A stretch of 63,587 bases of DNA from positions 1 to 63,587 of the forward strand of contig CAZXDL010000005.1 in assembly GCA_964639505.1 (NCBI GenBank). Direction: 5' to 3'. The notes under the pieces were generated by a model. The model was not told the DNA's origin. It was given only the letters and a program-made list of their open reading frames with translations, and did not search any database. A program made the translations under genes and the position numbers. Source of the DNA: CAZXDL01 sp964639505. Lineage in GTDB: Bacteria > Patescibacteriota > Saccharimonadia > Saccharimonadales > UBA4665. Shown here one piece after another: positions 25,855 through 33,458 of the stretch (its first letter is position 1; every line of letters begins with the position of its first letter).

Positions 25855-26862
25855 TTACATTGGCTTAGGATGGTACCAGTCAGGTGATTTTTTTAGCCAC
25901 TCTTCGATCTCTTTTTCGCTTAGAAGCCCAGCTTGAGCACCAACTTTTTGAACGACGCTCATTGAGTTAATCGGCGCCCACTGCAAAGCACCCTCGATGT
26001 TATTGCCCTTGGCTAAAGCCGCTACGAATGTTGAGGCGAAGGCATCACCAGCGCCGGTTCGTTCTTTAGGCGGAGATGGATCAGGATATAACGGCATCTG
26101 TAATCTCTGACTACCATCACTGGCATAGGCTCCGTCAGGACCATCAGTTATGACGGCAATTTTCGCGCCTAGATTATGAATTCTATCTAACAAATCGTGC
26201 AGATTATCGTAATCACCTCCCGTCACAAATACGGCTTCTTCACGATTCAAAATCACAACTTCGCTTCTGGCGTAAATACGCTTTAGCCGCTCAGTACCTG
26301 CTTCCATCTGAAATGTGCCTGGCTGGAAAGCGAATTTAACCTCGGGATTTTTCTCAAGCCAATCCGCAACTTGGTCGTGATATGGCAAGGCGTGATCACT
26401 GATTGAACTAAAGTAGACCCACTTTGGAATCTCCTCTGGACGCAAGTGTGGCCAATGATAATCATATTCTTCATGTTTAATCAGGATTGTGCGCTCTTCT
26501 TTATACCACAGCACGTAGTGGTAGTTACTCTTCTTTTTTGGATTGATTCTGACGAAACGAGTGTCAATATCATCTTTGTGCAACGAACTGATCATGTCGC
26601 GACCATGCGCATCGTCACCAACGTTTGTGACGAAAGCAGTCTCGAGGCCTAATCTAGACATTGCAACAGCGGCGTTTGCAGCGTTACCAACCGCTTCGAG
26701 AATTTCTGCATGATCAAATGGCAACTTGGTGGCGAACTTCATTGCCAACCATTTACCCTCATCGTTTTGATACGTTACTGCTTCGTCATCGATTAGCTTA
26801 ATGAAGGCATCTGTTACAATATCGCCGATTGTTATGACGTCCGGTTGTTTAGCCACTTCCAC
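25855..26862 (-). CDS. PfkB/ribokinase-family sugar kinase
   Basis: A 335-residue PfkB kinase. VITIGDIVTDAFIKL opens the fold, NAANAAVAMSRLG is the first PfkB signature region, and the second is RTGAGDAFASTFVAAL with the catalytic Asp in GAGD. It phosphorylates a sugar or nucleoside; the substrate cannot be read directly. Its position as the last gene of a glycolysis/pentose-phosphate run, 22 bp after fba, makes a sugar-phosphate substrate such as fructose-6-phosphate plausible. The start is GTG 26862 (GTG-GAA-GTG) close to AGGGG; the second GTG at 26856 is an alternative with better spacing. The 16-mer shared with the gap leader lies just upstream. Confidence 0.88.
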   Translation of the reverse strand: MEVAKQPDVITIGDIVTDAFIKLIDDEAVTYQNDEGKWLAMKFATKLPFDHAEILEAVGNAANAAVAMSRLGLETAFVTNVGDDAHGRDMISSLHKDDIDTRFVRINPKKKSNYHYVLWYKEERTILIKHEEYDYHWPHLRPEEIPKWVYFSSISDHALPYHDQVADWLEKNPEVKFAFQPGTFQMEAGTERLKRIYARSEVVILNREEAVFVTGGDYDNLHDLLDRIHNLGAKIAVITDGPDGAYASDGSQRLQMPLYPDPSPPKERTGAGDAFASTFVAALAKGNNIEGALQWAPINSMSVVQKVGAQAGLLSEKEIEEWLKKSPDWYHPKPM

Positions 26863-26866
26863 CCCT

Positions 26867-26882
26867 ATAATTTTGCTTATGC
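26867..26882 (-). repeat. 16-mer shared with the gap leader (copy 1)
   Basis: The minus-strand sequence GCATAAGCAAAATTAT occurs between the fba stop and the pfkB Shine-Dalgarno, and identically before gap (31499-31514). In both places a run ending in GGGG and a start codon follow. Confidence 0.6.
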
Positions 26883-26884
26883 TT

Positions 26885-27562
26885 TTAGTTTACCACAGCC
26901 CGCCCAGCTGAATTAAAATCTTCAATTTTGCTCTCGACCACTTCTTGCACGGCGCCGACGACATGCTTGCTAATAAGTTTTGATACCGAATATTCATTTG
27001 GGTTATCTTTTAGGGCTTTTTCTAGCGTGGTACGGTAGACGTACCTCATATCACTATTGATATTTATCTTTGTCACGCCAATTTTAACTGCGTCTCGGAA
27101 GTAATGGCCAGGCGTCCCACTACCACCATGCAGTGATATATTGCAGTCAATCGCGTGCCTGACATTGTGAAGCAGTTCGAGATCAAGCTTTTTAGGCACA
27201 GGATACTTACCGTGCAGATTACCAATTGCGGCGGCATAAGTATCGATACCTGTAGCGTGCACAAAAGCCTGCGCACCCTCTGGTGTGCTAAAGGTCTTTC
27301 TGATCTCGGCATAATCGATCTTTTCACTATGTATGTTAGAACTTCCACCAAAGTAATGAGGCTCGCTTTCGACCAAGGCTCCTGTCAACTTCGCGTAATC
27401 GACTACTGCGTGGGTGGCATCTATAATCTCCTGTTCGGTCGCATCGTGATTGGCTTGCGATACATCGATATGGATAAATTCAAAACCAGCTTCAATGCCC
27501 TTTTTAGCTGCTTCGACACTGGGACTGTGATCTAGGTTTACGTATATCTCAACTCCGTACTC
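26885..27562 (-). CDS. fba: Class II fructose-bisphosphate aldolase (N-terminus lost in gap)
   Basis: About 225 C-terminal residues of a class II, zinc-dependent aldolase. It includes VNLDHSPS, FIHIDVSQANHD, the metal-binding His segment AIGNLHGKYPVPKKLD, SLHGGSGTP and KININSDMRY. The enzyme interconverts fructose-1,6-bisphosphate with glyceraldehyde-3-phosphate and dihydroxyacetone phosphate. Roughly 80 N-terminal residues, including the first metal ligands, are missing at the 100-N gap. A reading frame that continues through the Ns into the transketolase is an artefact and not a fusion protein. Confidence 0.93.
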   Translation of the reverse strand, partial: EYGVEIYVNLDHSPSVEAAKKGIEAGFEFIHIDVSQANHDATEQEIIDATHAVVDYAKLTGALVESEPHYFGGSSNIHSEKIDYAEIRKTFSTPEGAQAFVHATGIDTYAAAIGNLHGKYPVPKKLDLELLHNVRHAIDCNISLHGGSGTPGHYFRDAVKIGVTKININSDMRYVYRTTLEKALKDNPNEYSVSKLISKHVVGAVQEVVESKIEDFNSAGRAVVN

Positions 27563-27662
27563 NNNNNNNNNNNNNNNNNNNNNNNNNNNNNNNNNNNNNN
27601 NNNNNNNNNNNNNNNNNNNNNNNNNNNNNNNNNNNNNNNNNNNNNNNNNNNNNNNNNNNNNN
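27563..27662. other. Assembly gap (100 N) between fba and tktC
   Basis: One hundred Ns, a placeholder length. Judged from usual protein sizes, about 50 C-terminal transketolase residues and about 80 N-terminal aldolase residues are missing, so the true gap is nearer 400 bp. Confidence 0.98.
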
Positions 27663-28450
27663 GCTTGACCCTCCTCAGCAGTTACAACAGCCTTAGTTTT
27701 GCTGACACTAGTTAAAATCGTATTTTTATCTAGCGGCTTAATAGTCGGTACGTGTATGACTTCAGCTTCAATCCCGTCTTTGTAAAGCTGTTCAGCAGCA
27801 AGCATTGCCTGATAGGTCATTGTGCCGGTCGAAATAATACTCACATCGGCTCCGGGATGGTAAACATAGGCCTTACCAATTTCAAAAGGCGTTTCGCTAG
27901 AAGTAATTATTGGTGTCGCTTCTCGAGCCAGCCTTAAATAGGTTGGACGTGGATCTTTGGCCATACTTAGGGTAGCTTTTTCCGCCTCGACTGAATCTCC
28001 AGGAGCAATCACCACCATGTTTGGCAAGACGCGCATCAGTGCAATATCTTCGAGCATTTGATGCGTCGCGCCATCCGGCCCGACACTAACTCCGGCGTGT
28101 GATCCAACTACCTTTACAGGCTGGTCGTTGAGACAGATGGTAGTGCGAATTTGTTCCCAGTTTCGGCCTGGGCTAAAGGCCGCATAAGATGAAACGAACG
28201 GGATTTTACCCATTGCTGCTAAACCCGAACCGACTGTCACCAAATTTTGCTCGGCCACGCCTATTTCAATAAATCTATCTGGAAATTCTGCTTTAAATAA
28301 ATTCATTTGCGTCGAATCTGTTAAGTCGGCACAGGCAGCGACAACATTTTTGTCTGCTTTACCTGCCGCTAGAAGACCTCTGCCAAAACCCTTGCGGATT
28401 GGTTCTGATTCGAGTTTATCTAAAATACTTAATAGGTGCAGATTACTCAT
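27663..28450 (-). CDS. Transketolase, C-terminal subunit (3' end lost in gap)
   Basis: About 262 residues of the pyrimidine-binding and start of the C-terminal domain of a split transketolase: VVAACADLTDSTQMNLF, RFIEIGVAEQNLVTVGSGLAAMGKIPFVSSYAAF and SHAGVSVGPDGATHQMLEDIALMR. GVAEQN carries the Glu that activates thiamine diphosphate. It pairs with the N-terminal subunit encoded immediately upstream. The start is ATG 28450 (MSNLHLL) with AGGGGTGA just before, overlapping the upstream stop by 8 bp; a longer frame to 28471 is less likely. The C-terminal ~50 residues fall in the gap. Confidence 0.93.
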
Positions 28451-29300
28451 GCTCACCCCTAATCTTGCCACCTAGTGTCCGCAGCTCATGCAGTGCTTTT
28501 TTAGCCTGCTCATGATCCGGCGGCATACCATGCCAATGAAAGTCTGACTCCATAAAATCAACACCTTTACCAGGGATGGTGTGGGCAATTATCATGATTG
28601 GCTTCTCGGCAATCGCTTTCGCCATGCCACAGGCATCAATCACGGCTTCAATGTCATTACCGTTAATCTCAATGACATGCCAGCCAAATGCTTCCCACTT
28701 CTCCTTTAAATCTTCAAGCGGCATAACCGATTCAGTAGGACCGTCAATTTGAATGTTATTGCGGTCGGTTATGGCAATCACGTTGCTCAACTTGTATTTG
28801 CCAGCTAGCATGGCTGCCTCCCATACATTGCCTTCGTCTTGTTCGCCGTCACCCATAACGACATATACCCGGCGGTGCGTTTGGCCATCCATCCGCATTG
28901 CCAATGCCATCCCGCAGGCTTGGCTCAAACCCGACCCTAACGGCCCACTAGTGTTTTCAAGACCAGGCAATTTTGTTCGCTCAGGGTGACCCTGGAGGCG
29001 CGAACCAAGTTGCCTCAAAGTCATAAGTTCTTTTTTATCAAAATACCCAGCTTCAGCCATTGCTGCATATCTTACTGGGGTGCAATGTCCGTTACTCAGT
29101 AACAATACGTCTCGTTCTGACCAGTCAGGCTTATGCGGGTCATGGTTTAATATTTCGAAATAGAGCGCAGTGAATATATCGGCTAAGCCTAACGGACCGG
29201 CACTGTGGCCGCTACCGGCTTTCTCAAGCATCCGGATGATATCTTCTCGGATGGTGTTTGAAATAGTCTCAAGACGCTCTAGCGATAACTTCTGTCCCAT
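28443..29300 (-). CDS. Transketolase, N-terminal subunit
   Basis: A 285-residue thiamine-diphosphate-binding half-transketolase. It has GSGHSAGPLGLADIFTALYF, SNGHCTPVRYAAMAE, GSGLSQACGMALAMR and the ThDP/metal motif GDGEQDEGNVWEAAMLAGK ... ITDRNNIQ. With its partner it performs the non-oxidative pentose-phosphate interconversions. Splitting into two subunits is common in archaea and many CPR or Gram-positive genomes. It lies 11 bp downstream of rpe. Confidence 0.95.
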   Translation of the reverse strand: MGQKLSLERLETISNTIREDIIRMLEKAGSGHSAGPLGLADIFTALYFEILNHDPHKPDWSERDVLLLSNGHCTPVRYAAMAEAGYFDKKELMTLRQLGSRLQGHPERTKLPGLENTSGPLGSGLSQACGMALAMRMDGQTHRRVYVVMGDGEQDEGNVWEAAMLAGKYKLSNVIAITDRNNIQIDGPTESVMPLEDLKEKWEAFGWHVIEINGNDIEAVIDACGMAKAIAEKPIMIIAHTIPGKGVDFMESDFHWHGMPPDHEQAKKALHELRTLGGKIRGEHE

Positions 29301-29311
29301 AGTACTTATGA

Positions 29312-29947
29312 TTATAATCTATTCAGCAAATCAACCAAGTCTTTGTAGGTTTTTGCAGGGTCTGCCGACTTTTGAATATAACCGCCAGTATTGAGAACAT
29401 TAACACCTGATTTTGCTAGCTCGGCGGCGTTTTTAGCATTAATGCCACCGTCCCAGCTTATTTCTATGTCAGGATAGCTCTGACGGACAGCTGTCACTTT
29501 TTGCAACAAGTCCAGATTGGCGATTCCGCCATGCTCACCAAGGTGACCACTAAATATCAATACATGGTCAAAGCCACTTAAGACCGGGATGACTTCCTCT
29601 GCTGGAGTTTCTTGAAGGATGGCCAAACCAGCCTTAATTTTGTGATCCTGCAATCGTTCGGCCGTTTTTTTATGATCTATGTCGGATTCATAATGCATAA
29701 TTAGCAAGCTGGGCTTTAGTTTTATGATCTGATCAATATAGACAGCCGGCCTTTCATACATTAAATGTATGTCTGCTGTTATATTTTCTGGCCACCAAAT
29801 CTGATCAAGCCCTGGAGACTGGTTCGGAGCAAAAATTCCGTCCATTAAATCAATGTGTATGCGTTTGGCAAAGCTTTCAACTTGCTCGACTTGAGCTCGG
29901 TATTCGTGAGGATCGTATGCGGTTATAGTCGGACAAACAACAGCCAT
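29312..29947 (-). CDS. rpe: Ribulose-phosphate 3-epimerase family protein (divergent)
   Basis: A TIM barrel of 211 residues with the Rpe signatures RIHIDLMDGIFAPN (HxDxMDG metal motif), ADIHLMYERP and SWDGGINAKNAAELAKSGVNVLNTGGYI. The usual VHPGFGGQ segment is replaced by IFSGHLGEHGGIANL, so it is a divergent member. Its position between rpiB and transketolase supports ribulose-5-phosphate as the substrate. ATG shares one base with the rpiB stop (TAATG). Confidence 0.85.
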   Translation of the reverse strand: MAVVCPTITAYDPHEYRAQVEQVESFAKRIHIDLMDGIFAPNQSPGLDQIWWPENITADIHLMYERPAVYIDQIIKLKPSLLIMHYESDIDHKKTAERLQDHKIKAGLAILQETPAEEVIPVLSGFDHVLIFSGHLGEHGGIANLDLLQKVTAVRQSYPDIEISWDGGINAKNAAELAKSGVNVLNTGGYIQKSADPAKTYKDLVDLLNRL

Positions 29948-30435
29948 TATTCGTCTAGTTTTTTTATACGACGGGCATGCCGCTCAACGCCACTAAAGGC
30001 CGTATCCAGCCAAATCTGGATCGCAGTCTTCATCTCTTCTATATTCAAAAAACGGCCGGAAAGACTCAGTACATTAGCATCGTTATGCTGTCGGGAAAGT
30101 CGTATTATTTCATAAGGATCGGTGCTGACTTTGCCTTCAGCATCGATTGCAGTCTTGGCAATAGCGGGCCCGTAGAAAACGGCCGCCCGAACACCTTTAA
30201 TACGATTGGCAGCCATTGCCTCGCCATTGCCAGAACCGCCAAGAATTACGCCCCGCTCGCATTCTCCAGCAGCTACTGCCTTGGCAGCTGGAAACATAAA
30301 ATCCGGATAATCATCATCTATGTCCAGGCTTTTTGGTCCGTAATTTACAGTTTGATGACCAAGCGAAATTATATAAGCGTCAAGTAGCTGCAGTGCTTGG
30401 TAGCCAGCGTGATCAGTAGTGATTGCAATTTTCAT
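29947..30435 (-). CDS. rpiB: Ribose-5-phosphate isomerase B (GGSGNGE type)
   Basis: A RpiB/LacAB-family isomerase of about 162 residues, beginning KIAITTDHAGYQ. The active-site loop is ILGGSGNGEAMAANRIKGVRAAVFY. This GGSGNGE version, with Ser in place of the catalytic Cys of E. coli-type GCGTGxG loops, is the type known from Mycobacterium tuberculosis. RHNDANVLSLSGRF-like sequence (QHNDANVLSLSGRF) supplies other active-site residues. ATG 30435 is preferred over an upstream frame reaching 30498, because that would extend deep into gap and the conserved fold begins here. It starts one base after the gap stop. Confidence 0.93.
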   Translation of the reverse strand: MKIAITTDHAGYQALQLLDAYIISLGHQTVNYGPKSLDIDDDYPDFMFPAAKAVAAGECERGVILGGSGNGEAMAANRIKGVRAAVFYGPAIAKTAIDAEGKVSTDPYEIIRLSRQHNDANVLSLSGRFLNIEEMKTAIQIWLDTAFSGVERHARRIKKLDE

Positions 30436-30436
30436 A

Positions 30437-31480
30437 TTACTTGTGGCTGCTGGAATGCTTGCCGGCTTTGTGTAGCAATCGGCCAGTATCGGCAACAACT
30501 TCTACCAGTCGATTACTATAACCCCACTCGTTGTCATACCATGCAACTACTTTAAGCATAGTTCCACCCAGCACCGCCGTCAACTTAAGATCAACAATCG
30601 CGCTGTGACTATTACCAATAAAATCACTACTGACTAGCTCTTCTTCGGTCACATCTAAAATGCCTTGGTAGTAGGGCTCTTTTGCGGCTGCCCGAAATGC
30701 ATTATTTACATCTTCGACCGTAACCGGCTTTTTGGTGATGATTACGAAATCGCTAAGCGAAACAACCGGGGTTGGTACACGCACGCTCATGCCTCCGAAG
30801 ATTCCCTCAAGAGCAGGTAAAGCCAGAGCCGCTGCTTTACTAGCGCCGGTGGTGGTCGGCACGATGTTTTCGGCAGCGTTGCGCATTTCGCGCTTATCTT
30901 TAGCGCCGGGGCCATCTTGGAGCATCTGCGAGGCAGTATAGCTATGCACGGTTGTCATCATGGCTTTTTCGATGCCAAAGTTTGTCTCAATAACCGCGGC
31001 TACTGGAGTTATACAGTTAGTTGTGCAGGAGGCATTGCTAACAATATCTGAGCTGGTTTCGAGCTGGTCTTCATTGACCCCAAGCACGATTGTTGTAGCG
31101 CCTTCACCCTTTGCAGGCGCGCTCAACACTACTTTTTTAGCGCCGGCATCGATGTGGGCCTTGGCTTTGGCGGGGTCTACAAAAAAGCCGGTCGATTCGA
31201 TGACGACATCAATTTTATGCTCTTTCCATGGCAAAGCCGAAGGTTCCCGCTCGGCAAAGACATCGATATGTTGCTTGTCGACGATAATGCCCTTTTCGTC
31301 AAAAGACACGTTTTTGTCGTAAGTGCCGTAGTTACTGTCGTGCTTTAAAAGATGGGCTAAGGTTTCGGGCGCCGTCAAATCATTAATAGCTACTATTTCA
31401 AGGTCATCTCTTTCAAATGCGACCTTAAACGCATTGCGTCCAATCCTGCCAAAGCCATTAATAGCAACTCGTGTTTTCAT
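30437..31480 (-). CDS. gap: Glyceraldehyde-3-phosphate dehydrogenase, type I
   Basis: Full-length GAPDH, 347 residues. NAD-binding GFGRIGRNAFK is followed by IND with Asp34, typical of NAD preference. The catalytic Cys152 lies in ASCTTNC, His179 in TTVHSYT, and the C-terminal WYDNEWGYSNRL is complete. It oxidises glyceraldehyde-3-phosphate in glycolysis. It is the first gene of the leftward carbon cluster. The promoter is TTGCAT (31547-31542), 17-nt spacer and TACAAT (31524-31519), with a leader of about 30 nt ending in AAGGGG 5 nt from the ATG. Confidence 0.97.
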   Translation of the reverse strand: MKTRVAINGFGRIGRNAFKVAFERDDLEIVAINDLTAPETLAHLLKHDSNYGTYDKNVSFDEKGIIVDKQHIDVFAEREPSALPWKEHKIDVVIESTGFFVDPAKAKAHIDAGAKKVVLSAPAKGEGATTIVLGVNEDQLETSSDIVSNASCTTNCITPVAAVIETNFGIEKAMMTTVHSYTASQMLQDGPGAKDKREMRNAAENIVPTTTGASKAAALALPALEGIFGGMSVRVPTPVVSLSDFVIITKKPVTVEDVNNAFRAAAKEPYYQGILDVTEEELVSSDFIGNSHSAIVDLKLTAVLGGTMLKVVAWYDNEWGYSNRLVEVVADTGRLLHKAGKHSSSHK

Positions 31481-31498
31481 GCGTGCCCCTTTTTTATA

Positions 31499-31514
31499 AT
31501 AATTTTGCTTATGC
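31499..31514 (-). repeat. 16-mer shared with the pfkB upstream region (copy 2)
   Basis: GCATAAGCAAAATTAT lies at the predicted 5' end of the gap mRNA. It is identical to 26867-26882 upstream of pfkB. Confidence 0.6.
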
Positions 31515-31518
31515 CAAT

Positions 31519-31547
31519 ATTGTATGAGTTAGGCGCCAAGTATGCAA
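31519..31547 (-). promoter_or_regulatory. Promoter of the gap carbon cluster
   Basis: TTGCAT, 17-nt spacer and TACAAT on the minus strand. The predicted start near 31512 places the shared 16-mer at the very start of the message. Confidence 0.6.
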
Positions 31548-32138
31548 CTAGCGATCAACGACCTGACCACTGAACTCGGCAACGGCTAATAGCCCGGCAA
31601 TGTCGTCAACGTTTTCAAATATCGGAGCACTTTCGCTCAAATATCCGACCCGCCCCATAACTTTTTGCTTGACAGCCTCAATCGTGAGCTTTTCAACGGT
31701 GATTTTTTCACCTGGATCAACCTGAGGTGGTACCTGTTTTGCCAAATCCCATGCTACCCAAACGTGCACAAACCACTCCATTTTGCGATAAGGCTGCCAA
31801 ACCTTAATCAGTTTCCAATTATTAAAGGAATAACCGGTTTCTTCTAATACTTCTCGCTCAGCAGCCGCCTGGATTGAATCATCTTCAGCGTCAACTCTTC
31901 CCCCTGGGAAACTTTCGCGCTCACCGAGATGAGGTTGTTCGTCTTTAATAACCAGGATTTTGTCTTCAACCACGCATATGGCACTAACCGTGTCGGTTCG
32001 TTTGAGCATCTCAAAGGTGTGCAGGGTGCCGTCGAACATTTCTTGCTGCCACTGATAGGTATCAAAAATCATGCCCTTAAATACGAGCTTGGCATTGTCG
32101 GGCACCAGCACGCAGTCCTCAGGAATGATTTTTTTCAT
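31548..32138 (-). CDS. NUDIX hydrolase, ADP-ribose pyrophosphatase-like
   Basis: A 196-residue Nudix protein. The Nudix box is FPGGRVDAEDDSIQAAAERE, followed by VLEETGYSF. Between the Gly and the REVLEETG helix there is one residue more than in the canonical GX5EX7REUXEEXGU spacing. The fold otherwise resembles ADP-ribose pyrophosphatases, so a nucleoside-diphosphate derivative is the likely substrate. The ATG directly follows the ppa stop (TAA-ATG), so both are in one operon. Confidence 0.88.
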   Translation of the reverse strand: MKKIIPEDCVLVPDNAKLVFKGMIFDTYQWQQEMFDGTLHTFEMLKRTDTVSAICVVEDKILVIKDEQPHLGERESFPGGRVDAEDDSIQAAAEREVLEETGYSFNNWKLIKVWQPYRKMEWFVHVWVAWDLAKQVPPQVDPGEKITVEKLTIEAVKQKVMGRVGYLSESAPIFENVDDIAGLLAVAEFSGQVVDR

Positions 32139-32669
32139 TTATTGCTTTTTATAACGCTCAATACATTCGGCGATGATCTTTTTAGCCTCTTCAGCATCAC
32201 CCCATCCTAATACTTGAGTTGTGCCTGGCTTCTTAAGATCTTTAACATGATTAAAATGCTCGGTAATCATCTGCTTCCAACGCTCACCCAAGTCATCAAG
32301 TGTTTTTATGCGATCTCCGGTGTTTCGGTCATCGGCAGGTACGACAACGATCTTATCATCCATCTCGCCGTCATCTTCAAACTTCATAACGCCGATAATT
32401 CTTGCTTCAAGCCAAATACCAGTTGGCATTGGCTCATCACAGACAATCAGTGTGTCTAGCTCGTCGCCATCGTCATCAAGCGTCTGAGGGATAAATCCGT
32501 AATTAGACGGCTTCGCATATATGCTAGGCTCAACTCGGTCGAGCATGAAAGCGGCTCGTTTGCGATCCCATTCCACTTTTAGAAAACTGCCCTGCGGGAT
32601 TTCTACGACAGTGTTGACGACGCCGTTTTGGTAATCGCCTACGTCTAAAACTTTATTAAAGTCAGGCAC
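32139..32669 (-). CDS. ppa: Inorganic pyrophosphatase (family I)
   Basis: A soluble PPase of about 176 residues: VVEIPQGSFLKVEWDR, YGFIPQTLDDDGDELDTLIVCDEPMPTG (the acidic metal-binding signature D-x-D-x-x-D) and KIVVVPADD. It hydrolyses pyrophosphate from biosynthetic reactions. The start is GTG 32669 (GTG-CCT-GAC) with AAAGGAG 5 nt upstream. A frame reaching 32765 would run into the divergent GDPD gene and adds non-conserved residues. TACAAT at 32702-32697 gives a leader of about 20 nt. Confidence 0.95.
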   Translation of the reverse strand: MPDFNKVLDVGDYQNGVVNTVVEIPQGSFLKVEWDRKRAAFMLDRVEPSIYAKPSNYGFIPQTLDDDGDELDTLIVCDEPMPTGIWLEARIIGVMKFEDDGEMDDKIVVVPADDRNTGDRIKTLDDLGERWKQMITEHFNHVKDLKKPGTTQVLGWGDAEEAKKIIAECIERYKKQ

Positions 32670-32696
32670 ATCTACTCCTTTGGTTATCTTAACAAT

Positions 32697-32706
32697 ATTG
32701 TACACT
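32697..32706. promoter_or_regulatory. Overlapping divergent -10 boxes of ppa and GDPD
   Basis: Minus strand TACAAT (32702-32697) serves ppa; plus strand TACACT (32701-32706) serves the GDPD gene, whose ATG is 7 nt downstream. The hexamers share two bases, so the two promoters should exclude each other. Confidence 0.5.
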
Positions 32707-32713
32707 AAGAATA

Positions 32714-33358
32714 ATGAAAATAATTGGCCACCGCGGCGCCCGCGGCCTCGCACCCGAAAATACAATCGCCTCGCTCAAAAAAGCCCTCGAACACAATGTT
32801 GACGAAGTTGAATGCGATCTACGTGTCACCAAGGATGATGTCGTGATTTTGCATCACGATCCTTACATAACTCATCCAAATGGTGGACGGATAAACATTT
32901 CCACCAACACATTTGCTAATCTCAGGCATCATAAACCAAACCTAGCCACGCTCAGCCAATGGCTGGCCAACTCAAATTCGACAGCCTTATATCTAGAGGT
33001 GAAACCCAAAGTGAAAACTGCCCCAATCATTGCTGAGCTAAAGAAAACCAAGCCAGCAAACGTGTCGATTGGCTCCAAGAGTCAAAAAACACTCCTCGAG
33101 ATCCACCAGGCACTGCCTGATATCGAGAAGATTGTGATCCACCCATGGAGCGGAATTATTGCTACTCATCGAGCTCGACAACTAAACACAAAAAGAGTAA
33201 GTATGAATAAAATATGTCTCTGGCATGGCTATATAAAAGCTGTCTCACGACACGGCTACAAACTGTCGACTTACACGCTAAATGATCCAAAAAAGGCCAA
33301 AAAATGGGAAAAAGCTGGCCTTTATGGAGTTGTAACCGATTACCCAGATCTGTTTGAG
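32714..33358 (+). CDS. Glycerophosphodiester phosphodiesterase (3' end at gap)
   Basis: A GDPD-family TIM barrel. GHRGARGLAPENTIASLKKAL carries the HR...E catalytic start, VECDLRVTKDDVVILHHDP the metal and second-His motif, and LYLEVKP the next metal ligand. GVVTDYPDLFE matches the usual C-terminal signature, so only a few residues are likely lost to the gap. It hydrolyses deacylated phospholipid head-group diesters, releasing glycerol-3-phosphate. The protein lacks a signal peptide. The message is predicted to be leaderless. Confidence 0.9.
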
Positions 33359-33458
33359 NNNNNNNNNNNNNNNNNNNNNNNNNNNNNNNNNNNNNNNNNN
33401 NNNNNNNNNNNNNNNNNNNNNNNNNNNNNNNNNNNNNNNNNNNNNNNNNNNNNNNNNN
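33359..33458. other. Assembly gap (100 N) between GDPD and trxB
   Basis: One hundred Ns between two convergent, nearly complete genes. Reading frames that cross it are artefacts. Confidence 0.98.

Noticed and set aside
26885..28471. 528-residue aldolase-transketolase fusion protein
   Set aside because: It depends on reading through 100 Ns; the two halves are separate partial genes.
32670..32765. N-terminal extension of inorganic pyrophosphatase
   Set aside because: It overlaps the divergent GDPD gene, is not conserved, and a GTG with a good SD lies at 32669.
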